64,000 nucleotides of DNA from Alistipes sp. CHKCI003 (GTDB taxonomy: Bacteria > Bacteroidota > Bacteroidia > Bacteroidales > Rikenellaceae), in contig NZ_FCNT01000027.1 of NCBI RefSeq assembly GCF_900021155.1, positions 1 through 64,000 on the forward strand, given 5' to 3'. The notes beneath the pieces were generated by a model. It saw nothing but the letters and a program-made list of their open reading frames with translations, searched no databases and was not told the DNA's origin. A program made the position numbers and the translations under genes. This document shows positions 41,939 to 51,843 of the stretch, in pieces (position 1 is the first letter of the stretch; each line of letters starts with the position of its first letter).

Positions 41939-42381
41939 TTTATCCATTCTATCGTCCGGTTCGCCCGAGCGGAGCGGTTCATGAGGTTTTTCGGACTTTC
42001 CGCCCCAGCTCCCGATCCGACCGGCAGCCAAGCATGAAATCGGACCGCCCCGCCGGTCATAAGCGAGACGCCGGACGTCCGGGCACGGAGAATCCGTGCG
42101 GCGACCGGGACGCCCGCCCCTTCCGAACATGCGGCGGCACCCGAACCGCCCGACCGCGAAAAAAGAAGTCGCTCGGACGAGGGGCCGGCAATACACCGGA
42201 TTCCGCCCCTTCCTGAAGATCGGTTTCCGCCGCATCCTCCTTCGGGCAGTCGCGGCATACTCCGTTCCCGGAACCGCTTTCCGGCACGCAGCGATACCGG
42301 AACATACGCAACCGATCCGGCGACCGCGAGCCGGGGCGGCAGCTCCGGAGCACGGCCCCTCCACGTCTCCGCTCGCCGCGG
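41939..42381. other. Intergenic region without recognised gene
   Basis: These 443 GC-rich bases lie between repeat C and the end of folE. Reading frames on both strands are Arg/Pro/Gly-rich shadows. I saw no RNA gene or promoter. Confidence 0.5.
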
Positions 42382-42987
42382 CTACCGGTATTTGTGGGAA
42401 ATGAGCGTCATGAACTCCTCGCGCGTGCGGTGGTCGGAGAGGAAGATACCCGTAAAGGCCGAAGTCGTCGTCGCCGACTCCTGTTTCTCCACGCCGCGCA
42501 TCTGCATGCACATGTGGCTGGCCTCGATCACCACGGCCACGCCCATCGGATTGAGCGCCTCCTGAATGCAGTCGCGGATCTGCACCGTCAGCCGTTCCTG
42601 CACCTGCAGGCGGCGGGCATAGCACTCGACGATGCGGGCGATCTTCGAGAGGCCCGTGATGTAGCCGTTGGGGATGTAGGCCACGTGCGCCTTGCCGTAG
42701 AAGGGCAGCATGTGGTGCTCGCAGAGCGAGTAGAGTTCGATGTCCTTCACCAGCACCATCTGTTTGTACTCCTCGCGGAACATGGCCGAGCGGAGAATGC
42801 TCAGCGGGTCGACCCGGTAGCCTTTGGTGAGGAACGACATGGCCTTTGCGACCCGTTCGGGGGTTTTCACCAGCCCCTCCCGTCCGACGTCTTCGCCCAA
42901 CAGGCAGAGAATCGCGGCGTAATGTCCCTTCAGTTTTCCGATCGTCTCGGGATCGAAAGACTCCTCTTTGTGATACAATTCGTCCAT
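42382..42987 (-). CDS. folE: GTP cyclohydrolase I
   Basis: A 201-residue enzyme that converts GTP to 7,8-dihydroneopterin triphosphate, first step of folate/pterin synthesis. Zinc ligands are Cys89 and His92 in LCEHHMLPF and Cys160 in [10 protein letters not shown]. The decamer-forming C-terminal half is complete. It follows rdgB by 18 bases on the same strand. Confidence 0.96.
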   Translation of the reverse strand: MDELYHKEESFDPETIGKLKGHYAAILCLLGEDVGREGLVKTPERVAKAMSFLTKGYRVDPLSILRSAMFREEYKQMVLVKDIELYSLCEHHMLPFYGKAHVAYIPNGYITGLSKIARIVECYARRLQVQERLTVQIRDCIQEALNPMGVAVVIEASHMCMQMRGVEKQESATTTSAFTGIFLSDHRTREEFMTLISHKYR

Positions 42988-43005
42988 AGGGAGTGCGAAA
43001 GTAAG

Positions 43006-43587
43006 CTATTTATTCAGGTTGTACAAATATTCGGCGAGCTTGCGCACGGCGCGGGCACGGTGCGAGACGGCGTTTTTCTCGGCGGCAGTCATCTCGGCGA
43101 ACGTGCGCTCCGACCCTTCGGGCACGAAGAGCGGATCGTAACCGAAGCCTTCGGCACCCGTCTCCCGCTCGGCGATACGCCCCTCGACGACCCCCTCGAA
43201 CAGCCGCTCCCGTCCGCCGAGGATGAGCGAAATCACGGTCCGGAATCGGGCCCGGCGGTCCGCAACCCCTTCGAGGTTTGCGAGCAGCAGCCGGTTGTTG
43301 GCCGCGAAGTCGTGTCCGTCGGTGGCATAGCGGGCCGAACGCACGCCCGGAGCACCGCCCAGCGCGGCCACTTCGAGCCCCGTGTCGTCGGCGAAACAGT
43401 CCAGACCGGTGCGGTCGTAGAGGTAGCGGGCCTTCTGCGAAGCATTGCCTTCGAGGGTCTGCTGCGTCTCGGGGATCTCCTCCGCAACGCCGCAGTCGCG
43501 GGGCGTAAGGAGCGTATAACCTTCGCCCAGCACGGCCTGCACCTCGGCGAGCTTGTGGGCATTGTTGGTTGCGAATACGATTTTCAT
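43006..43587 (-). CDS. rdgB: XTP/dITP pyrophosphatase (RdgB/HAM1)
   Basis: A 193-residue protein. The start [16 protein letters not shown] matches the family's FATxNxxK nucleotide-binding motif; the ATG at 43599 only adds MKRP. Further signatures are [23 protein letters not shown] and [12 protein letters not shown]. It removes deaminated purine triphosphates (XTP, dITP) from the nucleotide pool. It lies between a HAD hydrolase gene and folE, probably in one transcript. Confidence 0.95.
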   Translation of the reverse strand: MKIVFATNNAHKLAEVQAVLGEGYTLLTPRDCGVAEEIPETQQTLEGNASQKARYLYDRTGLDCFADDTGLEVAALGGAPGVRSARYATDGHDFAANNRLLLANLEGVADRRARFRTVISLILGGRERLFEGVVEGRIAERETGAEGFGYDPLFVPEGSERTFAEMTAAEKNAVSHRARAVRKLAEYLYNLNK

Positions 43588-43650
43588 AGGTCTCTTCATT
43601 ATTTCCGGCCCCGGCTCCGGACACCCGGTCCGAAACCCGGCCGCACGGGA

Positions 43651-44493
43651 TTACTTCATCACTTCCATGGATTCGAGCCGATGATCGAGGTCGATCTTGT
43701 CGATGATCGTCTTCACGAGCACGTCCATCTCGCCCCCCTCGGAGTAGTCGGCCGGACAGACGTGGCTCACGCGGTCGTCGTGTATGAGCTGCGCCATCTC
43801 CCGCCGGGCCCCCTTCCGATCGGGATTGTAGACCGCGATGGAGTGGCCGCCGTAGTTCTTCACGAGCCGCATGCAGGGGATGTCGGTCGTCCCGTCGCCG
43901 ACGTAGATCATGCGGCGGAACGGCACGGGGCGCTCCTCTTCGGGAATGTAGCGGTTGACCAGCTTGCTGTCGAAGACCGATTCGACGCCCTTGTTGATCT
44001 TGAAGATGAACTGCGTCTTGTTCGTATAGTTCACCGCCACGGCAGGCCAGTAGGCGATGCCGTCCACGTCGTAGAGGAACGAACAGGCGTAGATCTTACG
44101 GAATTCGCGGGCGATCTCCGTCCCCTCGATGATCTCCTTCAGCCCCGAAGAGTTGATGTAGTGCAGGATGCGGATGCCGCGGGCGGCACCGTAGGCGTTG
44201 ATCCGCCCGAACCACTCCCTGACGCCGCGGTAGAGCGCCACGCGGCGGCCCGACTCCTGAAAGGCTTCGCGCCTGAGCGACAGTCCTTTGGATTTGGCTT
44301 CCTGAATCATGCGGGCCATGTAGGTGAGCACCATGTCGGCATCCTGCTCCTCGGCCAGCGTATTGGCGTCGGTCCAGAACTCCTTGTTGCTCTTGCCCAC
44401 GGCGGGGATGAAGTCGTATTCCTGCATGTTGCCCGGGGCGAGCGTGCCGTCGAAATCGTAGATCAGCGCAACGGTCAGTTTTTCTGCGTTCAT
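43651..44493 (-). CDS. HAD family hydrolase
   Basis: A 280-residue cytoplasmic protein. HAD motif I is IYDFDGTLAP (nucleophile Asp13, acid/base Asp15), motif II lies in LHYINSSGLKEII, and motif IV is YVGDGTTDIPCM. The insert between motifs I and II is large and helical (C1-type cap). Members of this orthologous group are annotated as haloacid dehalogenase-like phosphatases without known substrate. A good promoter lies upstream; the start at 44493 is placed just after it, and longer frames are excluded. Confidence 0.88.
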   Translation of the reverse strand: MNAEKLTVALIYDFDGTLAPGNMQEYDFIPAVGKSNKEFWTDANTLAEEQDADMVLTYMARMIQEAKSKGLSLRREAFQESGRRVALYRGVREWFGRINAYGAARGIRILHYINSSGLKEIIEGTEIAREFRKIYACSFLYDVDGIAYWPAVAVNYTNKTQFIFKINKGVESVFDSKLVNRYIPEEERPVPFRRMIYVGDGTTDIPCMRLVKNYGGHSIAVYNPDRKGARREMAQLIHDDRVSHVCPADYSEGGEMDVLVKTIIDKIDLDHRLESMEVMK

Positions 44494-44516
44494 CGGTTGC
44501 AAAACGTTTTGAAAGT

Positions 44517-44547
44517 CAAAGATACGACAAACCGGACGGAAAAACAA
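44517..44547 (-). promoter_or_regulatory. Promoter of the HAD-rdgB-folE cluster
   Basis: On the minus strand TTG (44545-44547) and TATCTTTG (44517-44524) are 20 bases apart, with the ATG 24 bases downstream of the -7 box. Confidence 0.7.
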
Positions 44548-44634
44548 GCGCGAACGTATTTCCCGGAGCCGCCGGAGACGAAGCGTGCGGATTTTCATTA
44601 TTTTTGTGCAACGAACCCATAAAACAGACCGATC

Positions 44635-45165
44635 ATGGAATTCAAAGAGATTCTCCGCAGACGCCGCAGCGTACGCAAATTCTCGCCGCAGCCTTTGCCC
44701 GATGCAGTCGTCGACCGTCTGGTCGACGAAGCCCTCACGGCACCCTCGGCCCGCAATACCCGTTCGACGCGCCTGCTGATCGTGGACGATCCGGCGCTTC
44801 TGGCCCGCATGTCCGACATGCGCGACTACGGCTCGGCATTTCTGAAAAACGCTCCGCTGGCGGTCGTCGTGCTGGGCGAAACGGCCTCGTGCGACCTCTG
44901 GCGCGAGAATGCCGCCATCGTGGCGACGACTCTCCAGCTCGCCTGCGTGGACGAAGGGCTCGCCTCGTGCTGGGTCCACATCCACGGCCGCCCGCGCCGC
45001 AAGGACGCTCCCGACGGAGAGCGGGCCGCCGATTATCTGCGGACATTCCTGCCTATTCCGGACAACTGCGAACCGTTGTGCGCCCTCGCCGTCGGCTATT
45101 CGGACTTCACGCCGGCCGATCTGCCGCCCTTCGACAAGTCGGAGAAGATCGTCCGGGTCCAATAA
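44635..45165 (+). CDS. Nitroreductase family protein
   Basis: A 176-residue FMN-dependent oxidoreductase-like protein. RRRRSVRKFSPQPLPDAVVD is the usual FMN-phosphate binding front, APSARNTRSTRLLIVDD follows, and ASCWVHIHGR and EPLCALAVGY belong to the dimer and FMN core. Members reduce nitro compounds, quinones or flavins; the physiological substrate is unknown. A -7 box TATTTTTG (44599-44606) lies 28 bases upstream, so it has its own promoter, divergent from the HAD gene. Confidence 0.9.
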   Translation: MEFKEILRRRRSVRKFSPQPLPDAVVDRLVDEALTAPSARNTRSTRLLIVDDPALLARMSDMRDYGSAFLKNAPLAVVVLGETASCDLWRENAAIVATTLQLACVDEGLASCWVHIHGRPRRKDAPDGERAADYLRTFLPIPDNCEPLCALAVGYSDFTPADLPPFDKSEKIVRVQ

Positions 45166-45498
45166 AACCGGACGCGGCGGCCGCCTCCGCCGAACCGCAT
45201 CCGTACCGCGAATCCGAACGCATCGTCCGGAGCGGTTCGGCATGCGGCGGCCCTCCCACCCCGGGAAGATACGGGCGGCGTTTCCGACGGATCGGGCTCA
45301 TCCCGCAAGCGCACGAAAGCCCCCCAGAAGAGGAGACCCCGAAAGCCGCGGGGCAGCCTGCAAAACTTATCCGCGGATCGTCCAAAGCAGAAAAACGTCC
45401 GTCGAAAGGCGGACGAGCGACGACGAAGAGGCGGCTCCCCGCATCCGCGTAAAAACTGCTGCGAAAAATCCGGGAGCCCTCCTTGCAGAGACCGGAAA
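45166..45498. other. Intergenic region without recognised gene
   Basis: These 333 bases lie between the convergent nitroreductase and S66 peptidase genes. No RNA gene or clear terminator was identified; reading frames are shadows. Confidence 0.45.
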
Positions 45499-46713
45499 TT
45501 ACAGAAAGCGCAGTTCGCCGCCCTCCTCGGAGACGGTAAGGCGCACTTCGCGGCCCATATAGAGCGCCGCATTGAGGCGGCCGTGGCCCGCAGGGAAACC
45601 GAACAGTACCGGAATATCCAGCGTCCCGGCATACTCGGAAATCAGTTCGTAAACGGAGGAGCCCCATTGTTTCTCGCCGCGGATGTGCGTGAAATCCCCC
45701 ACCACGAGCCCTGCGATCCGCTCCAGCCTGCCGCTGCGCAGCAGCGTCCGGAGCATCCGGTCGATGTGGTGGATGCTTTCGCCCACATCCTCAATGAGGA
45801 GAATCGTGGGCTCGGAGAAATCGTTGTCTTCGGGCATGCCGTTCATCGCACTGACGACCGACAGATTGCCGCCGGAGAGCCGCCCCTGCGCCTCGCCCGG
45901 CCGGTTGAACGGATGGGGTGCCGAGACATAGCCGCCCACACGGCCGAAGAGCGCTTCGCGCAGCCACAGGGCCGAAGTGTCGCGTTCCGCAGGCCCGGTC
46001 CGGAAATTCGAGGGCATCGTCCCGTGGATCGACTCGATTCCCGCCTTGTGCAAGGCATAGTGGACCGTCGTCAGGTCGCTGAAGCCGACCAGCCACTTCG
46101 GATCGCGGAGCACTGCCCCGAGGTCGATCCGATCGAGGACACGCACCGCACCGTAGCCGCCGCGAAAAAAGAGCACGGCCCGCAGATGGGGATTCTCCAG
46201 CATCTGCTGCAACTCCTGCGCACGCACGCTGTCCGCCGAGGCGAACCAACCGCCGCTGCGGTCGAAAAGGTGTGCGGCGAGCCGCACGCGCAATCCCCAC
46301 GAACGCACCGTATCGACGGCCGCAAGATAATGTTTCATCCGGGCGGAGTCGGTCTTCGAAGAGATCGCCACGAGCCCCACGCTGTCCCCTTCCCGCAAAA
46401 ATGGCGGACGGACGAACCGTGCGACACGCCGCGCGCGCTTCGGCCGCTGCGACCCGGCGATCGTCGCAATCGTACGGACGGCATCCAGCGAATCGAGACC
46501 GCCACGCATCCGGGCGCTTCCCGGCAACCGGACGGCAGCGACAACGCCGTCTGCGGAATCGGACACGGAGGCACGGACCGCGACAGCCGCCGGCGGCCGA
46601 GCGTCGCGGGCCGCACCGTCGCCGGGCCCGGGCGCCGAGGCATGCGCCGCGAAAGCCGCCGCAAGACACGCTCCTGCCCAAAGCCTCTTCGCAAATCCGC
46701 TCATGTCCCGCAC
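45499..46713 (-). CDS. S66 family LD-carboxypeptidase
   Basis: A 404-residue protein (or 401 from MSGFAKRLWAGACLAAAFAA) with a signal peptide, an Ala/Arg-rich linker to about residue 95, and an S66 domain. The nucleophile Ser is in LVGFSDLTTVHY; the Glu/His partners fit LLIEDVGE and GFPAGHGRLN. GDSVGLVAISS marks the domain start. S66 enzymes cleave the terminal D-Ala from murein tetrapeptides during recycling. A signal peptide is unusual for the cytoplasmic LdcA and suggests periplasmic action. It follows recJ by 3 bases as the last gene of the lipA operon. Confidence 0.9.
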   Translation of the reverse strand: MRDMSGFAKRLWAGACLAAAFAAHASAPGPGDGAARDARPPAAVAVRASVSDSADGVVAAVRLPGSARMRGGLDSLDAVRTIATIAGSQRPKRARRVARFVRPPFLREGDSVGLVAISSKTDSARMKHYLAAVDTVRSWGLRVRLAAHLFDRSGGWFASADSVRAQELQQMLENPHLRAVLFFRGGYGAVRVLDRIDLGAVLRDPKWLVGFSDLTTVHYALHKAGIESIHGTMPSNFRTGPAERDTSALWLREALFGRVGGYVSAPHPFNRPGEAQGRLSGGNLSVVSAMNGMPEDNDFSEPTILLIEDVGESIHHIDRMLRTLLRSGRLERIAGLVVGDFTHIRGEKQWGSSVYELISEYAGTLDIPVLFGFPAGHGRLNAALYMGREVRLTVSEEGGELRFL

Positions 46714-46716
46714 ACG

Positions 46717-48483
46717 CTACCGGCCCGTAACGGGTTTGATATCCTTGATCCGGAGCTGGGTCGTTACCGTGCCCCGGTAATGGTTCTCGACGATCTGATA
46801 GCAGACGTCGATCGGACGGCCCGAACGCACCCACTCGTAATGCGTGGGCTGTTGGAAAGCGATGGTCTGAATCGTCGTATTGGGCTTCTGACGCTGCATG
46901 AGATCCATGCGCAGATGTTCGCTTTCCATGCCGACGAGTTTCGCCCCGCCGTGGCAGATCGCACCGTAAGTAACGAACACGGGTGCCGTATTCCCGGGTC
47001 CGAAGGGTTGGAAGCGGTTCAAGTCGCGCCGGAACGCCGGCGTGATGTCCGAGAAGAGCAGTTCGCCGTCGATGTCGACCTGCGGCACGAGCATCTGCGG
47101 GTCGATATTCTCCTCGACAAAAGCGTTGAACCGCCGCGTGAATTCCGCGACATGTTCGGGTTTCATCGTGAGGCCCGCGGCATACATGTGTCCGCCGAAG
47201 TTCTCCAGCAGATCGGCACACGATTCCACGGCTTGGTAGAGGTCGAAGCCCGGAACCGAACGCGCCGAACCGGTTACATAGCCGTTGCTCATCGTCAGCA
47301 CCACCGTAGGCCGGTAGTAGGTCTCGATCAGGCGCGACGCGACGATGCCCACGATGCCCTTCATCCATTTCGGATTGTAGATCACCGTGCTTTTGAGGCT
47401 CTTCATCTCCGGATTGCTCTCGATGAAATCGTGCGCCTCCTGCGTTACGCTGCGGTCGATGCTCTTGCGGTCGCGGTTGTAGGCGTCGATCACGTTGCCG
47501 AACTCTTCGGCCGTGGTTTCGTTGCCCTCCACCAGCAGCTCCACCGCGGCATGACCGCCCGAGGGGGAGGCGTTCTCGTCGTTCTCGTCCATCCGCATAC
47601 GGCCCGCGGCATTGATGCGGGGGCCGATCTTGAAGACGATGTCGTCGACGGTGATGTTGTGTTTGTCCAGTCCGCAGATCTTGATGATCGAGAGCAGCCC
47701 CTTCGAAGGCTGCCGGTTGAGCCGGATAAGGCCGTAATAGGCCAGCACGCGGTTCTCGTCCACGAGCGGCACGATGTCCGAGGCGATGCTCACGACCAGC
47801 AGGTCCAGCAGCGGCTCGATCTCGGCGAAGGGGATGCCGTTGCGCCGGGCATAGGCCTCGACGAGCTTGAATCCCACGCCGCAACCCGACAATTCGTCGA
47901 ACGGATAGGAGCAGTCGACCCGCTTGGGGTCCAGAACGGCCACGGCCTCGGGGATCTCGTCGGCCGGAAGATGATGGTCGCAGATGATGAAATCCACGCC
48001 TTTCTGTTTCGCATAGGCGACCTTTTCCATGGCTTTGATACCGCAGTCGAGGGCAATAATCAAACCCACGCCCTTGCGGGCGGCATGGTCGATGCCCTTG
48101 ACCGAGATACCGTAACCTTCGGTATAACGGTCCGGAATGTAGAACACGAGGTTTTTGTGCCCGATGTGGCGGAGGAACTTGTACACCAACGCGACGGCCG
48201 TACAGCCGTCCACGTCGTAATCGCCGTAGACCATGATCTTCTCATTGTCCCTCACGGCCCGCTCCACCCTTTCGACCGCCCGATCCATGTCCTTCATCAG
48301 GAACGGATCGTGCAGGTCCGAAAGCTTGGGTTCAAAAAATTTCTTCGCCCGTTCTACATTGTCTATGCCTCTCTGTACGAGCAGATTCGCCAGCACGGGG
48401 GATATTCTCAGCTCGGCAGCCAGCGCCGCCGCCGCCACGGGACCCCCCTGCGGTTTCACCACCCATCTCTTTTCTATGGGCAT
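46717..48483 (-). CDS. recJ: Single-stranded-DNA exonuclease RecJ
   Basis: A 588-residue 5'-3' exonuclease. The DHH domain has GDYDVDGCTAVALVYKFL (DYDVDG 88-93) and IICDHHLP (DHH 169-171); the DHHA1 domain has GGHMYAAGLTM, and a C-terminal OB-like domain completes the family length. It acts in recombination and mismatch repair. It starts 5 bases after lipB and ends 3 bases before the S66 gene. Confidence 0.96.
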   Translation of the reverse strand: MPIEKRWVVKPQGGPVAAAALAAELRISPVLANLLVQRGIDNVERAKKFFEPKLSDLHDPFLMKDMDRAVERVERAVRDNEKIMVYGDYDVDGCTAVALVYKFLRHIGHKNLVFYIPDRYTEGYGISVKGIDHAARKGVGLIIALDCGIKAMEKVAYAKQKGVDFIICDHHLPADEIPEAVAVLDPKRVDCSYPFDELSGCGVGFKLVEAYARRNGIPFAEIEPLLDLLVVSIASDIVPLVDENRVLAYYGLIRLNRQPSKGLLSIIKICGLDKHNITVDDIVFKIGPRINAAGRMRMDENDENASPSGGHAAVELLVEGNETTAEEFGNVIDAYNRDRKSIDRSVTQEAHDFIESNPEMKSLKSTVIYNPKWMKGIVGIVASRLIETYYRPTVVLTMSNGYVTGSARSVPGFDLYQAVESCADLLENFGGHMYAAGLTMKPEHVAEFTRRFNAFVEENIDPQMLVPQVDIDGELLFSDITPAFRRDLNRFQPFGPGNTAPVFVTYGAICHGGAKLVGMESEHLRMDLMQRQKPNTTIQTIAFQQPTHYEWVRSGRPIDVCYQIVENHYRGTVTTQLRIKDIKPVTGR

Positions 48484-48488
48484 ACTTT

Positions 48489-49166
48489 TTATTTATTATA
48501 TATTTTAACATTCAATATCTCGCTTAAATTTTTCACAAGCCGCTCTTTCACTTCGTCCGAAGCGATGCGGCATCCCGTCTCCTTTTCGATCGAGGTTACG
48601 CCTCTGTCGACGAAACCGCAGGGATTGATGTAGGAAAACCACCTGAGATCGGTCGAGACGTTGAGCGCGAAGCCGTGCATGGTTACATAACGCGACGAAC
48701 GCACGCCTATTGCGCATATCTTGCGGGGCGGCACGCCTTTTTCGCAGATCCACACTCCCGAAGCTCCGGCGATGCGGCCCGCCCCGATCCCGTAGGCGGC
48801 GACTGTGCGGATCACGGCCTCTTCGAGGCTCTCGATGTACTGTCTGAGGCCGACCGCGATTTTCTCGAGATCGAGAATCGGATACCCCACGATCTGCCCC
48901 TCGCCGTGGAAGGTGATGTCGCCGCCGCGGTCGATGCGGTAATATTCCGCACCGCGGCTGCGCAGGAACTCCTCGCTCACGAGCATGTTTTCCGCATGTC
49001 CGCTCTTGCCGAGCGTGTAGACGGGCGGATGTTCCACCAACAGCAGATATCCTGCCGCATCGTCCGCCGAACCTTTCCGCGCGAGCAGCGCGTCGAACAG
49101 CGATCGCTGCAAAGTCCAGCACTCCCCGTACGGCACACGGCCCAGATCGCGGTATTCGACGTCCAT
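48489..49166 (-). CDS. lipB: Lipoate-protein ligase B (octanoyltransferase)
   Basis: A 225-residue enzyme that moves octanoate from acyl carrier protein to lipoyl domains. RGGDITFHGEGQIVGYPILD is the family signature; the catalytic Lys149 is in RKICAIGVR and the acyl-accepting Cys183 is in YINPCGFVDRG. It lies 11 bases after lipA, so octanoylation and sulphur insertion are co-expressed. Confidence 0.96.
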   Translation of the reverse strand: MDVEYRDLGRVPYGECWTLQRSLFDALLARKGSADDAAGYLLLVEHPPVYTLGKSGHAENMLVSEEFLRSRGAEYYRIDRGGDITFHGEGQIVGYPILDLEKIAVGLRQYIESLEEAVIRTVAAYGIGAGRIAGASGVWICEKGVPPRKICAIGVRSSRYVTMHGFALNVSTDLRWFSYINPCGFVDRGVTSIEKETGCRIASDEVKERLVKNLSEILNVKIYNK

Positions 49167-49177
49167 TTTCTCCGAAA

Positions 49178-50056
49178 CTACAAGTTCACGCTTTTCAACG
49201 CTTCGTCAGCCAGATACGACGAACGCACCATCGGAGCGCTCGCGCAATAGCTGAAACCCATTTCGAGGGCTTGCAGTCTGTACCATTCGAATTTTTCGGG
49301 AGTGATATACGCCGCAACGGGATAGTGCTCCAAAGTGGGCCGAAGGTACTGACCGAGCGTTACGATCCTCACGCCTGCCTCGCGCAGGTCCCGGAGGGTC
49401 TGCAACACTTCGTCATCGCTCTCGCCGAGACCGACCATCAGGCCGCTCTTCGTTACGGCGCCCAGCCGGGCCAGACAGCGCAGCGTCTCCAGACTGGTGC
49501 GGTACTTGGCTTTCGACCGGACCACGGGGGTCAGCCGCTCGACGGTTTCGATGTTGTGCCCGACGATGTCGGGCTTCGACGCGACGACCACCTCCAACAG
49601 TTCGGGCCGGGCGTCGAGATCGGGAATAAGGAGCTCAATGGCGGCGTCGGGATTCTGCGACCGGACGGCACGCACGGTTTCCGCCCAATGCGCCGCACCT
49701 CCGTCGGGGAGGTCGTCGCGCGTTACAGAGGTTACGACGACATACCGAAGTCCCATCAGACGGACACTCTCGGCCAATTGGGCGGGTTCAGACGGATCGG
49801 GCGGCAGCGGACGGCCCGTTCGTGTGGCGCAAAAACGGCAGCCCCGTGTACAGATATCCCCGAGGATCATGAAAGTCGCCGTACGGCGGCTCCAGCATTC
49901 GGCTTTGTTCGGACACATTCCGCTGCTGCAAATCGTATGCAAAGAGTGCTCTTTGACGATGTGCTGCACATCGGCGTACGCCGTCGTGCGGTGGAGCCGG
50001 ATCTTCAGCCAGTCGGGTTTTCTCAGTACGTCTGCCCTGTCATACAACTTCGGCAT
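49178..50056 (-). CDS. lipA: Lipoyl synthase
   Basis: A 292-residue radical SAM enzyme that inserts two sulphurs into octanoyl groups. The auxiliary cluster ligands are Cys43, Cys48 and Cys54 with the RSSYLA serine at the C-terminus; the radical SAM cluster is Cys69, Cys73 and Cys76 (CTRGCRFC). It is the first gene of the lipA-lipB-recJ-S66 operon; a -7 box TATTTTTG (plus-strand 50083-50090) lies 26 bases upstream. Confidence 0.97.
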   Translation of the reverse strand: MPKLYDRADVLRKPDWLKIRLHRTTAYADVQHIVKEHSLHTICSSGMCPNKAECWSRRTATFMILGDICTRGCRFCATRTGRPLPPDPSEPAQLAESVRLMGLRYVVVTSVTRDDLPDGGAAHWAETVRAVRSQNPDAAIELLIPDLDARPELLEVVVASKPDIVGHNIETVERLTPVVRSKAKYRTSLETLRCLARLGAVTKSGLMVGLGESDDEVLQTLRDLREAGVRIVTLGQYLRPTLEHYPVAAYITPEKFEWYRLQALEMGFSYCASAPMVRSSYLADEALKSVNL

Positions 50057-50768
50057 TTAAGTTCATTATTTTCCAATTGATGCAAAAATAGGAAAAATTT
50101 CCGAGAATTCCCATTTTCGGAGGTACGATTTTAGAAAGCGGCCGTCCGGACGGCGCCGCGCGGGGGAGAGACGCACGCCGAAAGCGCACCGCTGCGCACG
50201 GAGTTTCGTGCGGAAGGCCGCGCCGTGCAGCCGACCGTCGCCAACCACGTTGCGTCCTCCTGAATCGGGTAGATCCGCGGATAGAAAGAGGTGCAGAAAA
50301 GCCGGACGGAGAAAGAGAGCGGAAAGGAGAACGCACTCCGGACCTGCACGGCGCAGCGGCCGCCGGATCATCCTGCGGCACGTTGTCCCGACGGCCGGGA
50401 GCGGCGTCGCCGCTACGGCATAACCGACACCTCGGGCTGCCGACGACCGGCTCCGATCCCGTCCGCACCGGTCGCTTGTTCCGCACGAAGGCGTCCACTC
50501 CGTCCGAAAGAGACAGCCCGAAGCAACGGCCGAGCGGGCCGAACCGACGGTACACCGAAGAGGAAGGGGCCGGATACCTGGCAGTATCGGGCCCCTCTGG
50601 TTAGGTTAGTTAGGTTAATGAGAGTGGGAGAATCCCACGTTTGTACTACAAAGATAGTGGATTTTTATCATACTCCAAATTTTTCGTAACATTTTTTCAT
50701 ATCGTCCCCCTGATTTCCTGTCGAATTATAATTAAATTTTTTAATTAACATCCGATTATTAAGTTTTT
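50057..50768. other. Intergenic region between araC-type regulator and lipA
   Basis: These 712 bases hold the lipA -7 box (50083-50090), a long hairpin at 50565-50596, a GTGGGA/TCCCAC hairpin at about 50624-50638 following TTAGGTTAG-like repeats (50601-50618), and an AT-rich stretch next to the regulator's stop. No gene was recognised. Confidence 0.5.
50565..50596. terminator. Strong hairpin, possible terminator
   Basis: AGGGGCCGGATAC pairs with GTATCGGGCCCCT (12 of 13 pairs) around a 6-base loop. Neither flank has a T-run, so it may be a Rho-type or structural element. It lies about 170 bases after the araC-type gene. Confidence 0.4.
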
Positions 50769-51683
50769 TCAAAGTGCCTGACGCATCTCCGTCTCGGCCG
50801 CAGTCTGTGCCGGAGCCGCGGCTCCAGCCTCCTGATGGCGGCTGCGGTAGGCCGCAGGCGTCATGGCGTACTCCTTCTTGAATAGTTTGATGAAGTGCGA
50901 GGTGTTGGGGAAGGTACACTCCACACCGATCTCCGAAACCGAGAGCGAGGTCGATATCAACAGCAGCCGCGCATGCATGAGCCGCTGGCGGATGAACCAC
51001 TTGTGGGGCGGTATGGTGAAGATGCGGCGGAACTCCTTCTTGAACGACGTGAGCGACCGGTTGGTTTTGCGGGCAAGTTCGTCGATCGAAACGTTCTTGA
51101 AGATGTGGTCGTAGACGATCTGCTCGAAATTCTCCTTCGCCGTGTCGATGTTGCTCAGGATTTTGCTCTTCAGACAGCTGTCCTCGTGCGAGACGATCAT
51201 ATAGATCAATTCGGTCATCTTGATATTTTCCACGGTTTCGTCGTGGCGGAAATGCTCGTCGCGCAGATAGTTGTTCGTGTTGACGAAAAAGTTGCGGACG
51301 CTGCTCCAACCGGTCATAGCCACGTATGAATGGCTCGCACACTCCGAACAGTGGTGTTCGTTGGTGATGTCCATGCCGTAGGTGATGTTCAGATGCATCA
51401 GAATACGCTGGAGTTCGGCCGGCGTGTAGTAGACGAGGATCTGTTCGAAAGGCTGGCCGTTCTCGGGCACATTCTCCGTGTAGTGGTGGCCTATACCCAA
51501 GTAAAAGAGATCGCCGCGTGTGAGACGGATCCGCTGATCGCCATCGTAGATGTACTTCGTTCCCCGCAGCACATAGCCGATCGCATAACGCGATAGAGTC
51601 TGCGACTGGATTCCCGTATGTGAGTTCTCCACATACTTCGCAATCATCGGCTGCGTAGCCGATGTTAAAGAAATTTTTCCCAT
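50769..51683 (-). CDS. AraC family transcriptional regulator
   Basis: A 304-residue protein with an N-terminal cupin-like sensor (LRGTKYIYDGDQRIRLTRGD) and a C-terminal double helix-turn-helix: VSIDELARKTNRSLTSFKKE and LSVSEIGVECTFPNTSHFIK with FKKEYAMTPAAYR. The Cys/His cluster HHCSEC in the middle is notable and could bind metal. The ligand and targets are unknown; the adjacent genes do not suggest a catabolic pathway. It has its own promoter. Confidence 0.92.
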   Translation of the reverse strand: MGKISLTSATQPMIAKYVENSHTGIQSQTLSRYAIGYVLRGTKYIYDGDQRIRLTRGDLFYLGIGHHYTENVPENGQPFEQILVYYTPAELQRILMHLNITYGMDITNEHHCSECASHSYVAMTGWSSVRNFFVNTNNYLRDEHFRHDETVENIKMTELIYMIVSHEDSCLKSKILSNIDTAKENFEQIVYDHIFKNVSIDELARKTNRSLTSFKKEFRRIFTIPPHKWFIRQRLMHARLLLISTSLSVSEIGVECTFPNTSHFIKLFKKEYAMTPAAYRSRHQEAGAAAPAQTAAETEMRQAL

Positions 51684-51748
51684 TTCTTGTAATTTTTTAA
51701 AATTTTTAGTCTACTTGTACAATAGCTGGCGTCACTACAGTACGAGTT

Positions 51749-51780
51749 CAAATATACAAGAAATTATTGTGATTATGCAA
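51749..51780 (-). promoter_or_regulatory. Promoter of the AraC-type regulator
   Basis: On the minus strand TTG (51778-51780) and TATATTTG (51749-51756) are 21 bases apart. The leader before the ATG at 51683 is about 60 bases and AT-rich. Confidence 0.65.
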
Positions 51781-51843
51781 TGTTCGATAGAAATTTTGTA
51801 CTCGAAAACGAATTCGAGCACAAACGAGCCTGAACGCAACGTC

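Noticed and set aside
50601..50618. TTAGGTTAG-type repeats as a functional element
   Set aside because: Only two or three short imperfect units are present, with no further support.
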